The notes: generated by a model from the letters alone, not told the origin. Positions 1 to 10,992 are shown, numbered from the stretch's first letter. The stretch is 24,340 nt of DNA from Nemertoderma westbladi (GCA_032718475.1 JAUCBJ010002083.1:1-24340); one strand, 5' to 3'. Program-made: numbers and translations.

Positions 1-888
1 TAAACGAGAGTTAACAGCACAAATAACAATTATATCAGTTGCTATTTACTATTTCCGAATTTCCTCTGGATGCCATTTTGAATGTGTCGTGATTTCCCCC
101 TGTGACCCCCCCCCCCCCCCCCCCTCCATCTATGATTTCCCACCGTGATTTATTGTGGTGACTTTTTCAGTTCCAAAGCCGTAACGTGGCTATAGCAGCA
201 GCCGGAGTATATGCCAATGCCAAATTCACCTGCACTTGCACTAAGACTCATTCACATAGTTTCTACTCACCTACTTACCTACAAGTATTATATTAAGTAA
301 TTATGAGCAGTATGTTCATAGAAATATACTGTTCAGCGTGTAGCATACGTTTAATAGCGCGATAGCAATAAATTATTGTTTGAGGAAGTTATATTAGCAC
401 TCAACTTACTTTTGGAGGGAAATTTAAAGTTGTGTTATGAATTATCTATGGACTGTAATTGTGTAGAAAAACTATTTCTATTTTCTTGATGTTCTTATAC
501 ATTTTGATTCCTAATATTTACTACAATATTTATAATATTTATTATTAGAATCGATATTGCTGTTATTACGTATTATTATTGTAATTGTCAATTTTTGTGT
601 TGATTTGAATTGCACTCTGTATAGTGTTCATATGTATAACTTATTGAATTAATATTATTAATTAAGTAGGCCTAATAATTAATTCGCAATATTGATTCTT
701 TTTACTTTTGTTGTTGTTTTTTGTACAATGATACATACGTAGTACAAAAAGTACAATATTATCATTTATATTTCTTTCATGTTTTCTGTGGTGATTAGAT
801 TGGTAATAATAGTATTAACTAATTAATACAACCCTACTACGTTAACATCTAAAGAAAAATAAATATATAATCTTGCTATATTATCAAA
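1..888. other. Gene-free 5' flank, AT-rich
   Basis: No reading frame with recognisable protein similarity was found on either strand. The stretch is AT-rich with a run of 19 C at 106-124 and several AT-rich near-palindromes around 640-690. It presumably holds the promoter and 5' UTR of the MOCOS gene that starts at 889. There is no convincing TATA box at a sensible distance; an AT-rich run at 858-870 lies too close to the start codon to be judged. Confidence 0.6.
106..124. repeat. poly-C tract (19 C)
   Basis: An uninterrupted run of 19 C. It is one of five C or G runs of 19 or more bases in the window (the others are at 12043, 17294, 21830 and 22251). Confidence 0.95.
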
Positions 889-3207
889 ATGGAAGATACT
901 TGCAATGGAAATGAATTGACTACTCCAAGTACGTACAGTGACGACATAGATTACATCGTTAGGCAAGAGATATCCGACAGACTGGATGGGTCTTCTGTTT
1001 ACCTGGACCACGCTGGGGCTGCTCTATACCCTAACAGTACCCTGGATTCCTACTGTCGCGAATTGTCTACCAGTTGCTATGGGAACCCGCACACTCGCAG
1101 CGCCGGGGGCCTTAAAACTCGCGAGATTGTAGACAGTGTCAGACACAGAGTATTGAATCTATTCGGGGTCAATCACAACACTCATTCCGTTATCTTTACG
1201 CGTAGCGCCACGGATGCCATTAAACTCACCGCTTATAATCTACCGTGGAAGGACAACCATCCTTGGCTTTATATCTATCTAGACGATAACCACACGTCCG
1301 TGGTCGGGGTTAGTTTCGTTGCTAAGCAATACGGAGGTGTTTCAGTTTGCCTTGATGAAGATAAATTGATAGATTTTATTAACGATGGTGAACTACCCGA
1401 GGAGTATCCTATAGCCGCGGTAAGTCTTCGAATATTAGCTTTTCCCGCCCAATCAAATTTCTCTGGTAGACGCTACCCGTTGGATTGGTGCGAGCGATTT
1501 AAGTCGACTAGTAACTCGGGTTTAGTTTTACTGGACTGTGCGAGTTTCGTCTCAACATCCCCGTTGGATTTATCTAAAGTTTCCGCCGATTTTGTTCCGG
1601 TGTCGTTTTATAAAATATTCGGGTTTCCCACTGGTTTGGGCTGTTTATTAGTTAAGAATTCCGCAGTTGACTTTTTTCATAAGGTTTATTACGGGGGTGG
1701 GACGGTAGAGGGCTACAATCCGTGGGATGGTTGGGCTGTTCCAAGGCAATCAGTGGCAGACAGACTAGAAGATGGAACTTTGCCTTTCCTTGAAATTGTT
1801 GCTTTGGATGTCGCAATGAATAAATTAAACAATATTACTAAAGGTATGGCTTATATATCTAATCATGCCATAGGAATCGCTAAATACGCATTTGATGAGT
1901 TGGGAGTTTTGAGGCATGGGAATCAGGCTCCATTGGTAGTACTATACAGCGGTGGTTGCTCAGGATTCCATAGTTCCGATCAGGGCCCGATTATTGCCTT
2001 TAATGTGTTAAGGGCTAACGGTGGTATAGTTGGCTACAGTCAGGTGGAGGTGCTGGCCGAACTTTCTGGCGTGCAACTCCGCACGGGGTGCTTCTGCAAC
2101 ACGGGTTACTGTATGCGGGTCCTCGGAATAGAAGGCAGTCGACTGGTCTCCAACTGGAAGGCAGGTCATGTATGTGGAGACACTGTTGATGCAGTTGATG
2201 GTAGAGCGACTGGGGCTATCAGGGTATCATTTGGTTGGTGTTCGAGGCGGTGTGATGTTGATAAACTTGTTGGTTTTATCAAAGAAGCCTTTCTCGAAGC
2301 GAGAGTGATTACTGAAAGTGAGAACAAAGAAGCTGAAATACAATCAAATTGTTCTTCTCAAGTTATTAGTGATGATTCGTCATTTGGCGTTCTTGAGTCT
2401 ATCAGACTTTATCCGGTAAAATCCTGTCAACCAATGGTTGTTGAGCAGTGGCCTTTTTCCGAGACTGGCCTTCTATATGATCGACATTGGATGGTGACTA
2501 CCCCGAATAACACAACACTAACCCTAAGTCGCTGTCCCAACCTCTGTCGTATTCACCCCAATGTGGACTTAGGCAGCGGTGTCTTGCGTTTAACGTCATC
2601 CGTTGATGCGAATAACATTATTGAAATCAATTGTCTCGATGAATCTCGCGAAAACATTGTTCAACGAACTCGGATATGCGCTGAGCGCATCGAAGGGGTT
2701 GATTGCGGGGAACATGTAGCTGATTGGCTCACGTCTGTGATTGGTCGACCGGCTAGACTGGTGCAGAATTTTAATTCTCGAATAAAGTCTGGCCATTCGA
2801 TTTCTTTGGTAAATAAAGCGCAATTTCTTCTGTTGAATTCCGAGAGCATTAAATGTTTGCACGGTAGAATAGGAGCAACTAACGGCGAAGTAATCCCTGT
2901 TACTCAACTCGTTGATCGCTTCAGGGCCAACTTTATCGTGAAGGGCAGTTACCCATTCGCCGAAGAGTCATGGTCCAAATTCAGCATTGGCGGTTGGCGG
3001 TTTGATTTTGACAGTTTATGCAGCCGTTGCGGTATGGTGTCTATTGATCCGTATACTGGAGGAAGGACGAAGGAGCCATTGTTCTCGTTGTCCAGGAAAC
3101 AGGATGGTCGTGGTGTAACGTTCGGGATTTATGTTGCGCTATCTAGCGTCCAACACGCGAATCCACCATCTATTCGAATTGGAGACAAATTAGTACAAAA
3201 TTCATAA
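889..3207 (+). CDS. MOCOS: Molybdenum cofactor sulfurase (single exon, complete)
   Basis: A 772-residue protein that matches the MOCOS / insect maroon-like / plant ABA3 family over its whole length. The family takes sulfur from cysteine and places it on the molybdenum cofactor of xanthine dehydrogenase and aldehyde oxidase, in the cytosol. The N-terminal NifS-like class V aminotransferase domain covers about residues 35-470. It has YLDHAG (38-43), the PLP-lysine motif VSFYKIFGFPTGLG (238-251, Lys242) and the persulfide-cysteine motif RTGCFCNTGYC (398-408). The C-terminal part has the MOSC N-terminal beta-barrel (IRLYPVKSCQP, about 505-515) and the MOSC domain (about 625-770) with CSRCGMVSIDPYTGG (711-725). 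The ATG at 889 is the first in frame and gives an N-terminus like that of the family. Human MOCOS is somewhat longer (888 residues), mostly in loops and the N-terminal tail. No intron interrupts the frame, which is unusual for an animal gene. The identification is firm. Confidence 0.95.
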   Translation: MEDTCNGNELTTPSTYSDDIDYIVRQEISDRLDGSSVYLDHAGAALYPNSTLDSYCRELSTSCYGNPHTRSAGGLKTREIVDSVRHRVLNLFGVNHNTHSVIFTRSATDAIKLTAYNLPWKDNHPWLYIYLDDNHTSVVGVSFVAKQYGGVSVCLDEDKLIDFINDGELPEEYPIAAVSLRILAFPAQSNFSGRRYPLDWCERFKSTSNSGLVLLDCASFVSTSPLDLSKVSADFVPVSFYKIFGFPTGLGCLLVKNSAVDFFHKVYYGGGTVEGYNPWDGWAVPRQSVADRLEDGTLPFLEIVALDVAMNKLNNITKGMAYISNHAIGIAKYAFDELGVLRHGNQAPLVVLYSGGCSGFHSSDQGPIIAFNVLRANGGIVGYSQVEVLAELSGVQLRTGCFCNTGYCMRVLGIEGSRLVSNWKAGHVCGDTVDAVDGRATGAIRVSFGWCSRRCDVDKLVGFIKEAFLEARVITESENKEAEIQSNCSSQVISDDSSFGVLESIRLYPVKSCQPMVVEQWPFSETGLLYDRHWMVTTPNNTTLTLSRCPNLCRIHPNVDLGSGVLRLTSSVDANNIIEINCLDESRENIVQRTRICAERIEGVDCGEHVADWLTSVIGRPARLVQNFNSRIKSGHSISLVNKAQFLLLNSESIKCLHGRIGATNGEVIPVTQLVDRFRANFIVKGSYPFAEESWSKFSIGGWRFDFDSLCSRCGMVSIDPYTGGRTKEPLFSLSRKQDGRGVTFGIYVALSSVQHANPPSIRIGDKLVQNS

Positions 3208-3350
3208 TTCATAATCATTATAATTTCAAACGTCATTTATTGTTTTTGGTCCCATCCATCCTTTCCCTATAACCAGTTACATTAATAAGCTGCATGATAA
3301 TCTCGTACACAATCGCACAGCACCGAATGTCGTTCGACTTTAATTTTGCG

Positions 3351-3356
3351 AATAAA
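3351..3356 (+). promoter_or_regulatory. Candidate polyadenylation signal of MOCOS
   Basis: A canonical AATAAA lies about 145 bases after the MOCOS stop codon, in AT-rich DNA. Its position is right for 3' end formation. There is no transcript evidence. Confidence 0.5.
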
Positions 3357-4620
3357 ATATTTGGTTCTTAACTGTATTTATTTCTCATTATATATTTAAT
3401 TTGTTGCCTTAGGTGCCAGAGTTATAGAAGTTTAGAAGTTTGTTTTATTTAGTAGTTTAAATTGCTGCCATTGAAATTGGTGCTGGGAAATTATATTTAG
3501 TTTTTCTAGGCGGTTTAGTTTAGTTACCATTAACTAAGTACCTTTATATCATAGCGTATTGTTTAAATATATTTTTTAAATTTGTTGCATACTAAAAACT
3601 CAACTAAGAAAACAGAAAACAAAAAGAAAATAAAAAAAACAGTCTAAAACAATTTGTGCGTAAAAACTATTTAAATTCTTTTGTTAAGATTCAGTTAAAC
3701 TTTTAAATATTTTTTACATTAATTAATAATTATTGTAAAACGCGATTAAAGTGCAGTAAGGTAGGTATTGGGTGTTAATATTTTACGTCACACTGACTGA
3801 ACTGGTAGCTTGAAAATTAACATTGCATCCTTGCTGATAAATATAACTGCCCCTTGTACTGAGTGAGCAAAAATTAAAACACGAAAATTGCCATCAACTC
3901 AACGATAGAAACACCAGCTGCTGGTACTAGTAAGCTACTACTATTGATTGAATGGATAGGCCGAAACTGCAAAGAAGTATATTACTTGCCAAATTGATTA
4001 CTATCTCACTCTAACCCAGACAATAATCAAATATCAACTGTAAGTTTGTATAATGTATTACCCCACCAGCTGAATACCTCTTCCCAGTGAATCATATGGG
4101 AATATCTATAAGGTTACTCGCTGCTATGTTAGGTGGGAGGCCAGCTGATTGAATTTTAAGCACTGGGCCGTTCAAATGTTTTATTTACATATATAGGTTA
4201 ATTTTTAGACGAATTTTTGCCGGACTAACAAATTTTGGCGACGTTCTTTCTGTGCGAGATTGGCGATATTTGAAAAGATTCTGAGGCTAAAATATGTTGC
4301 TCAGATGACTGAATATCCAAATAAATAAGTTGGTGCATACTCACTCAACGAGTTGAAATCGGTGAAATTCGACTTTAAATTTTCAAAACCGCTATTTCTC
4401 AGTGACCCCGTGGTCAAAACGCCACAGAAAATATAGTATTTTGCGCAACCAAAATTCATGTATAGTTTGTTTTTAATACGTAAATCCCATCTCGCGAATT
4501 AATATTTCGTCTCAATGTTTAATTCTCAATTAAGGGAATAGGAACAGGTTACAGACGTACGTTATTTCAACCAAAAAAATAAGCTAACGTCAATATAATG
4601 GGTTACATATTTTTTTGGAA

Positions 4621-4680
4621 GTAATCAGCTGTTATTTGCGACGATGTTCCCCTGGAGAAGCATGAATTTTGATTGCGTTG
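4621..4680. repeat. Dispersed repeat, copy A
   Basis: About 60 bases that match 10935-10992 in the same orientation, with shared blocks such as CCCCTGGA and ATGAATTTTGATT. The flanks differ, so this is a dispersed repeat rather than a large duplication. The family was not identified. Confidence 0.6.
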
Positions 4681-5165
4681 AAATTTCCCCTCCCCCCTGC
4701 CCAATACATATATTGCAATTTCATTGGGAAAGCCCAAATTGGGCTGCTAACGATTATTTTGTATGATAAAGCCTATCTCAACCAATCATGTTTTGTTGAC
4801 GTCATAAATTCGCGGTAAATGACACGGGTGTTATACATCACCTAGTATATTTAGTATATTCATCAGATAGGTATTTAAGGTATTGTTTGACAAAGTGTCC
4901 CTCTGCCCTTGATTATACATGAACCATCTCGGTCTGTATATATTGTACTTCGTATGTATGTTTGATACTATATCTCCCAAAATCATTATTTTGTTTGTTA
5001 TTCTTATCACAAGGCACATGTGAGTTATATATTCTAGTCACACCTCTGAAGTCAATTTTCTATCCTGATTCCCATGTGCTGTGTGTCAGCGTCCTTGTTA
5101 TCCTTTTAGTATCATTGTACTCCTTGATATGTACTTAACACATTCACTTCCGTATCGGTTTCCTT

Positions 5166-5171
5166 TATAAA
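5166..5171 (+). promoter_or_regulatory. TATA box candidate for the saposin-like gene
   Basis: TATAAA lies 97 bases upstream of the start codon. It would place transcription start near 5195-5200 and leave a 5' UTR of about 65 bases. Inferred from position only. Confidence 0.4.
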
Positions 5172-5262
5172 GTCTGTTCCCTTATGCTACTGTTACTTCA
5201 AAGTGCGTGAGGGTGAGAATAAGATATTGTACATTGAAATTTAATTCTTACTATTTTTAATA

Positions 5263-6825
5263 ATGATGTATCGCACTTCTTTACTTCTGCTGATTTCGCT
5301 GTGCGCGGTTCAATGTCTACCTTTGAACCGCCTCAGACCATTAGTGGAGAGTTTATGCGACGAAGGACCGTCGTTCTGGTGTCATGATCCCGCATTTGCC
5401 AGTATCTGTGGTAAGTTGACCTTCTGTGAGGCAGTTTATTGGCTTCCCTCAGATGGAGGACTTCGAGGTCCAGTGAGCAGGACAACTCCTCTTGTCGATA
5501 TTGAAAATATATTGTCTACGTCATCAAATTTATGGGAACCATTGCCATCCGTAACTGAAAACATCGGCGCCGGTGTTGAATGTGTTCTTTGCGAGTATAT
5601 TTTGAAAGAAGTAGAACAATTTGTCACGAAAAATTCAACGGAGGCTGAAATTTCAGCAGTTCTTGAGAAAGTGTGTTCGATTCTTCCTTCTACAATTCAT
5701 GAAGAGTGCGATAGTTTCATAGAACAATATGCTCCTGCCATAATCAATGTTTTAGTATACGAAGTTAAACCTCAGTTGGTCTGCACATGGATTGGTGTGT
5801 GCAAATCGACCACTCCTTCAAATCCTAGCTCAGATTCATGGAAACTAGTACCAACGATTGAAATTGGTAACGACTTGGTTGTTGCCAATGTTGAATGCGT
5901 CCTTTGCGAATTTGTTTTTAAAGAAGTTGACAAATTTGTTACGAAAGAGTCAACAGAAGCAGAAATTTCAGCTGTTCTTGGGAAAGTATGTTTAATTCTG
6001 CCTTCGACGATTCGTCAAGATTGCAATGGTTTAATCGAACAGTATGCACCAGTTATAATTAATGCACTAGTAAACCAAATTCCACCGCAGCGGGTCTGTA
6101 CATGGATAGGATTGTGCAAATCTTCTGTTGACTTTTCTTCAGCCTCAGAGAAATCAGCACCATCTAATGAACTTGGAGATGATTCCGTTGGTGCCAATAC
6201 TGAGTGCGTTCTTTGCGAATTTGTTCTTAAAGAAGTGGACAAGTTTGTGTCAAAAGAATCCACAGAAGCTGAAATCGCCTCTGTCCTTGAGAAAGTTTGT
6301 TTGATACTTCCTCCGACTATTCGTCAAGAGTGCGACAGTTTCATAGAACAGTATACCCCTGCTATAATTAATCTTCTAGTAAATCAAGTTCAACCCCAGT
6401 TGGTCTGCACATGGATTAGCTTGTGCAAATCTGCTGTCCCCGTGTCTTCAGCTTCGGATTTATTGATACCAGTACCATCTAATGATCATGGAAAGGATAC
6501 TGTTGGCGCCAATATTGAGTGCGTTCTTTGTGAATTTGTTATGCAGGAGGTAGAAAAATATTTGTCAAAGAATTCAACAGAAACCGAAATTACAGCCATT
6601 TTAGAGAAAATCTGCTCGATTTTTCCGTCGACAATTCAGGAAGAGTGTGATGATTGGGTTGATATGTATGCCTCCGTTTTAATCAACGTTCTAGTACAAC
6701 AAGTTCCCCCAAACAAGGCGTGCACGTTGATTGGCTTGTGTAAGTCGGTTTCTGAACCATATGTTATCCAACCTCGAGTGTACATCCGCAGAAACACTGA
6801 AGTCAATACAAATATGTTTCTTTGA
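5263..6825 (+). CDS. PSAP: Prosaposin-like secreted protein (SapA + 4 SapB, single exon)
   Basis: A 520-residue precursor. Residues 1-18 form a signal peptide with a hydrophobic LLLLISLCAV core. A SapA domain follows (about 28-62; Cys32, 40, 49, 55; GPSFWC at 35-40). Four SapB domains each carry the six-cysteine pattern: 107-180, 212-285, 315-388 and 420-493, with cysteines at +0, +3, +31, +42, +67 and +73. SapB domains bind lipids and, in lysosomes, present sphingolipids to hydrolases; prosaposin is cut into separate saposins. The linkers here are rich in Ser and Pro, as expected for processing. Vertebrate prosaposin also ends with a second SapA domain, which is missing here: after the last SapB only about 27 residues remain. 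Domains 2 and 3 are the most alike. There are two tandem ATGs at the start and the first was used. Lysosomal saposin precursor is the likely role; a secreted lipid-binding or antimicrobial saposin-like protein is possible. Confidence 0.88.
   Translation: MMYRTSLLLLISLCAVQCLPLNRLRPLVESLCDEGPSFWCHDPAFASICGKLTFCEAVYWLPSDGGLRGPVSRTTPLVDIENILSTSSNLWEPLPSVTENIGAGVECVLCEYILKEVEQFVTKNSTEAEISAVLEKVCSILPSTIHEECDSFIEQYAPAIINVLVYEVKPQLVCTWIGVCKSTTPSNPSSDSWKLVPTIEIGNDLVVANVECVLCEFVFKEVDKFVTKESTEAEISAVLGKVCLILPSTIRQDCNGLIEQYAPVIINALVNQIPPQRVCTWIGLCKSSVDFSSASEKSAPSNELGDDSVGANTECVLCEFVLKEVDKFVSKESTEAEIASVLEKVCLILPPTIRQECDSFIEQYTPAIINLLVNQVQPQLVCTWISLCKSAVPVSSASDLLIPVPSNDHGKDTVGANIECVLCEFVMQEVEKYLSKNSTETEITAILEKICSIFPSTIQEECDDWVDMYASVLINVLVQQVPPNKACTLIGLCKSVSEPYVIQPRVYIRRNTEVNTNMFL
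5581..6741 (+). repeat. Four in-frame tandem SapB-coding repeats
   Basis: Four coding repeats with a period of about 310-325 bases (5581-5802, 5896-6117, 6205-6426, 6520-6741). All six cysteines are kept in all four. Copies 2 and 3 share the most wording, for example KESTEAEI and KVCLILP, which suggests they arose by the latest duplication. Confidence 0.85.
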
Positions 6826-7460
6826 TTAGGTTGTTTAATTGTTTTATAAAATTTTACTAATTATTGACGCACTTTGGTTATTTGTGTATTAATTTTAGTT
6901 CATTATACATAAGTTCTAATTTTTTACAATGAGTAAATTTACATGCAATGTATAGCTACCAACTCAATATACACCTTGGTACAGTTTCCCTCATGTATGT
7001 AATGAATGCCCCTGAGCAATGCCCGATGTTTTCATCTTAGCTTATTTTATTTGTTTTGCGTTTCGCTTCATTGTTAGAATACAATGACGATTAAAAGTTT
7101 AATTTATACAACTTAATTTGTAGCTTATTTAGTAAAGATAACGTGCAAATCATATTGTTGAATACTATCAACATTGATTATTTTTGTGCTAAGAATACAT
7201 ACAAATTACATACTAATATTTCAGTTGAATATAAAATTCAAGAACAGGTTTTGATACAAGTAAGACATTTTTTTGATAGCGGATTACCCACAGCTTCCTC
7301 CTAGCAGTGCTGGTTACTGCCCACCCCTTTTCCCCCGAGGAAAGTACCATATTAAACAGTATAATAAAGTCATTGGTTGATATTCACCAGAGCTACTGTA
7401 CTTATGACAGCGCAGCAAACATTGATGTAATTAAAAGCATAGTCAAATAAAGTTAGAGAG
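6826..7460. other. Convergent intergenic region
   Basis: The 3' ends of the saposin-like gene (+) and the GPCR gene (-) face each other here. No gene was seen. Possible polyadenylation signals are ATTAAA at 7090-7095 on the plus strand and AATAAA on the minus strand at 7046-7051; both are weak calls. Confidence 0.5.
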
Positions 7461-8840
7461 TCAATGCAACTTTCTGTAGCCGCAAAATACTTCAGTAAAC
7501 GCCTTTCTAAATGACGGAAATATCATGTATGCCACAATGTTCATATTAACCCCGTAAATATAAAGGTATGTAAACAATGAATCCACCAAACTATTTGTTG
7601 TTAGAATTCCTTGAATAACCAGTACGACGAAAATGAGTAATGGTGCTTGTGTAACAAACAGTATCACCATATGTATGATGGCAATAACTGCTAAGTTTAT
7701 TTCGGCTCGGTTGCGAAATTTATTGACCTCGACTTTACGGGATTTACGCATCTCATTAATTCTGTGAATCAACAGCCCATTAACCACGACGGTGAGTGTC
7801 AGAGGCAGAACGAAAAATACACTCTGTGATGATATAAGTAGGATGATACTGCTTTCTGGGAATATATCGACCTCGTCGCAGTCAAATCCTTGTCTAACTG
7901 CCCCTTTGTAGAAGTAAGTGACGAGTTTTGGTTTTTGTAAGAACCATTCGTAGACAGCCCCCAATGCCGCCAACACATAGGCGCTTACTATCATCAACAT
8001 GGGCTTCCAACTCATTTTGTTGTAGACCGATGCGTGGTGTACGGGATACTTCAAGGCTATAAGACGTTCCAAACATAGCATCAGGGTTAGTTGGGGTTTT
8101 ACGTGGGCAAGGGTAGTTCCCATGAAACTCCCGTACCTGAAATAAACAAAATAATTCGAGCACCTATTCAAAAATTTTTTTAAATTTATCTTACGGAATT
8201 GCTGATCATTGGTTCCATTAGCTGTAATATTTGGAGTTAATGGCGCCAATTGACTGCAAACACGACCTTTGTGTGTTTATTGGGTTTAAAAATTAAATTG
8301 GATTTACTTCTAAACATTAAGGGGAATGAGCAGGTTATGGTGATGGTGGTTTAACCAAACCAATAAACGAAACTTTATATCACGTGCGGTCAGTTTTCAG
8401 AATTTTCCAAAAGTGAAACTATTTATCTATAAAGTATGTATTTTTTAGTTAGGCTTATTATGAACACAGAGATTTCAAAAATGAAAGTAAGTTTCTGGAG
8501 TAATACCCGCAGCAAGCCACTGTAGTAGTTGACACAATATTGAATGTTGTTAGATTCTCGTTACCTACCCGCAAAGTTTTCCAAAATTAAAGTAAGGTTT
8601 GGGAAGCCATTGAGGTAGAATGTTATGAATGACCACTGAACCGCCGATCCATTGCAGTACATCTCCTATTATTAGAGCTACAAAAAACCGCGCACTGGTC
8701 GTGTTACTAAGGGAACTCCGGGTGAAAACCAGTAGACATACAATACTGGCTGTCAGTCCCATTGTAGGTAAGACTATATCGATGTACGGCATTATTGGAT
8801 CGCGAGTCCATTGCTCTATCGTAGAGTCGTTTATAGTCAT
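7461..8840 (-). CDS. Rhodopsin-type (class A) GPCR, probably a peptide receptor, 2 exons
   Basis: Exon 1 is 8840-8569 and exon 2 is 8136-7461; splicing GG|GTAGGT to TTTCAG|G restores one frame of 315 residues. The start is the ATG at 8840; the five extra codons upstream begin with TTG and have no ATG. It has seven hydrophobic segments: about 19-41, 50-74, 94-115, 135-156, 187-214, 236-263 and 273-298. Class A marks are Asp60 in TM2 (2.50), the Cys90-Cys177 disulfide pair, Glu114-Arg115 in LERLIALKYP (E/DRY position) and a variant NPxxY, NIVAY at 290-294, where Ile replaces Pro. The Asn of TM1 is replaced, apparently by Ser32. There is a glycosylation sequon at Asn4. The style resembles FMRFamide-receptor and nematode srw-type receptors, but I cannot name the ligand. 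The short N-terminus and few charged tail residues still fit a working receptor. Confidence 0.85.
8137..8568 (-). other. GPCR intron with a diverged copy of the exon 1 end
   Basis: A 432-base intron with donor GTAGGT and acceptor TTTCAG. About 90 bases into it, on the minus strand around 8540-8465, is a stretch resembling the last part of exon 1: LLQWLAAGITPETYFHF then a stop, against LPQWLPKPYFNF in the exon. It is a decayed tandem copy and does not code. Confidence 0.6.
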
Positions 8841-10934
8841 CTTTGTAGTCTTCAATATAATAGTATTTAATTAAGACGTAAAGTAAAGTGAATTAAAGAT
8901 AAACTAATTATTTAATTTATTAATTAAAATTAGATAATATGATACAACCTCTCATCACTATGTGACTCAGTCCACAATTTTCACATAAAACCATTTTTTT
9001 TTAGTAAATTTTCTTATAAAACCTTTGTTATATTCGGCCAGTACTGATTCCTCCGCTGTTTTATAGCCAATCTGTGTCAATTTCCTGTGGTTTAGTAATG
9101 GGAATAAGCACCAAAGAAATCGGAAAGACCCAGGAAATTACGGTGAATTAAATCGATTATAAAGTTTGATCTTTTTAACGCATGGCTGCTTGCGTTCTTA
9201 TTACGTATTTTAATGAGTTTTTTAATTTTTTATGAGTTAGCTCTATTGGATTTAATTGGCTAATTGAGTAATAAGTAATTTATATTTATATTTAAGAACA
9301 CTAATAAATGCTAAAGTAATGCCAAATGTGAATGTATAACTTGAATTGAGAAACGTCTTCAATTAATATGTATGATATTTGTGAAGAATGCAGGTTTGTG
9401 TGAATCACCCTGGTAATATCTTATGACATTGATGTCATAATCAATATTAATTATATAATGTGAACCAGTACAGTTACAATAAATAAGTTGCGTTACTATA
9501 CAATAACTGTAGGTGTCATACAACGTTGTTTCAAGCGATTAACCTCTTTTTGGTAGGTCCATCTAAACATGGACCTTAAAATACCAATGCTCGAGCTTGT
9601 TGCGTGAACATATACTGTTTTTTTCTCTTAATACTGGTAATATATAATATATAATAATAATAATAGTAATGCACGAAAACACTTTTCTAATTATATATTG
9701 TGTCACACGTTAATAATAATTTTTAGAAGGTAATTTTTCTGTTTTTTACCAAGCTTGCCTGAAACATTCATAATAGTTATAGATACAATGGGTTTATGCG
9801 TGGATATTTATGGATATCTAATGTTTGACAACATTAACGAATTTATCATATATTATTAATACGCAACAATAATGCAAGTAATATACAATATAACATGTAT
9901 GTATTCTCTTTGAAGAATGCATATAATAGTAACATAGAGTGTGTGTGTTCCATGATATGAATATATTGGTATAGTAAGGGGTATTTAATTATCTTAGAGA
10001 AAACATATTCTCCTGTGCATGTATGTTTCATGAAACGCGAAGTACCAATTTATCTGCAATAATTGATAAGAAATTTATTCGCTAACTGATTTTCTTGTCA
10101 ATAAAAAAATCAAAACAAACAAACAAAATAACAACAAACAAAATCATTCTATAGTAAACCTAATGTTCTAGAATATTCTATTAATGACTTTCTAATTTAC
10201 ATTTTCTCTGTGAAGATATCCATGAACAATATAATTATAGTCTGGCTTTCTTTTCTCTTCGTTCTTCAAAATAGAATGACCGCCATGTCCCTAAATTAAT
10301 TTAGTCCCTATATTTATATCAATTTTTCTGAGAAAAGTCACAGTTACACAGTTAAAAGTTCACAGTTAACCATTTAAATGATAGTAAAGGGTTTACTATT
10401 ATTCTAGTTTCTAGTGAGTACTAATTGTGTCAAGTGTTAAGCTTATCTATTTTTTCCTTTTCGCGCAAATAAATTGATATTAATTTTCTACAGAATATGA
10501 TGTAGGTACATGATTAAATTCCGTCTATAAACTTTTCTTTATATAGCAATAAACGATTTTTGGAAAGAGCTGTACTGCATTTTCCCATCTCAGTTATTTC
10601 TTTAGGATTAGGTTATCGTTACAGTAGTGTAAGTGTAAATGTTTCTAACCAAAACAATAAACGAATTTCCCTTTTTATTTGTGTCCATTTTCCCTTTTGA
10701 GCGCTTTTATTTTACGTCGTGACTACTTTCTCTTATTCTCCCCATGCTGCATTACATAAAGAAATTAAAAATACAGTAACAATAGTAGATCAGTGATACA
10801 TTGCGTACGGGCGAAGGTTTTTTTTGGCTTGTATCTGTGACGCAAATAACTACTGTAGGCACTAGAGTATTGTACCTGTAATGAGTACACCAGAGGCTAA
10901 CTGTTGTCGCTGTGTCACTATATGTTTGGTTGGG

Positions 10935-10992
10935 AGTAATCTGTTATTAACGTCGATTTTCCCCTGGAAAGGGATGAATTTTGATTCCGTCG
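10935..10992. repeat. Dispersed repeat, copy B
   Basis: Matches 4621-4680 in the same orientation over about 60 bases at roughly 80 percent by eye. Flanks do not match. Confidence 0.6.

Larger units (their letters stand above)
3208..5262. other. Intergenic region, MOCOS to saposin gene
   Basis: The MOCOS 3' UTR is followed by about 1.9 kb with no supported gene. Short frames on the minus strand (for example 4831-5019) have no similarity or signal. A dispersed repeat copy sits at 4621-4680 and a TATA-like box at 5166. Confidence 0.6.

Noticed and set aside
1420-1438. A 19-base GTAAGT...TTAG stretch inside MOCOS that could be a tiny intron
   Set aside because: Reading through it keeps the frame and gives family-like sequence (AFPAQSNFSG); removing 19 bases would shift the frame.
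9846-10031. 61-residue minus-strand frame
   Set aside because: AT-rich chance frame with no similarity or conserved composition.
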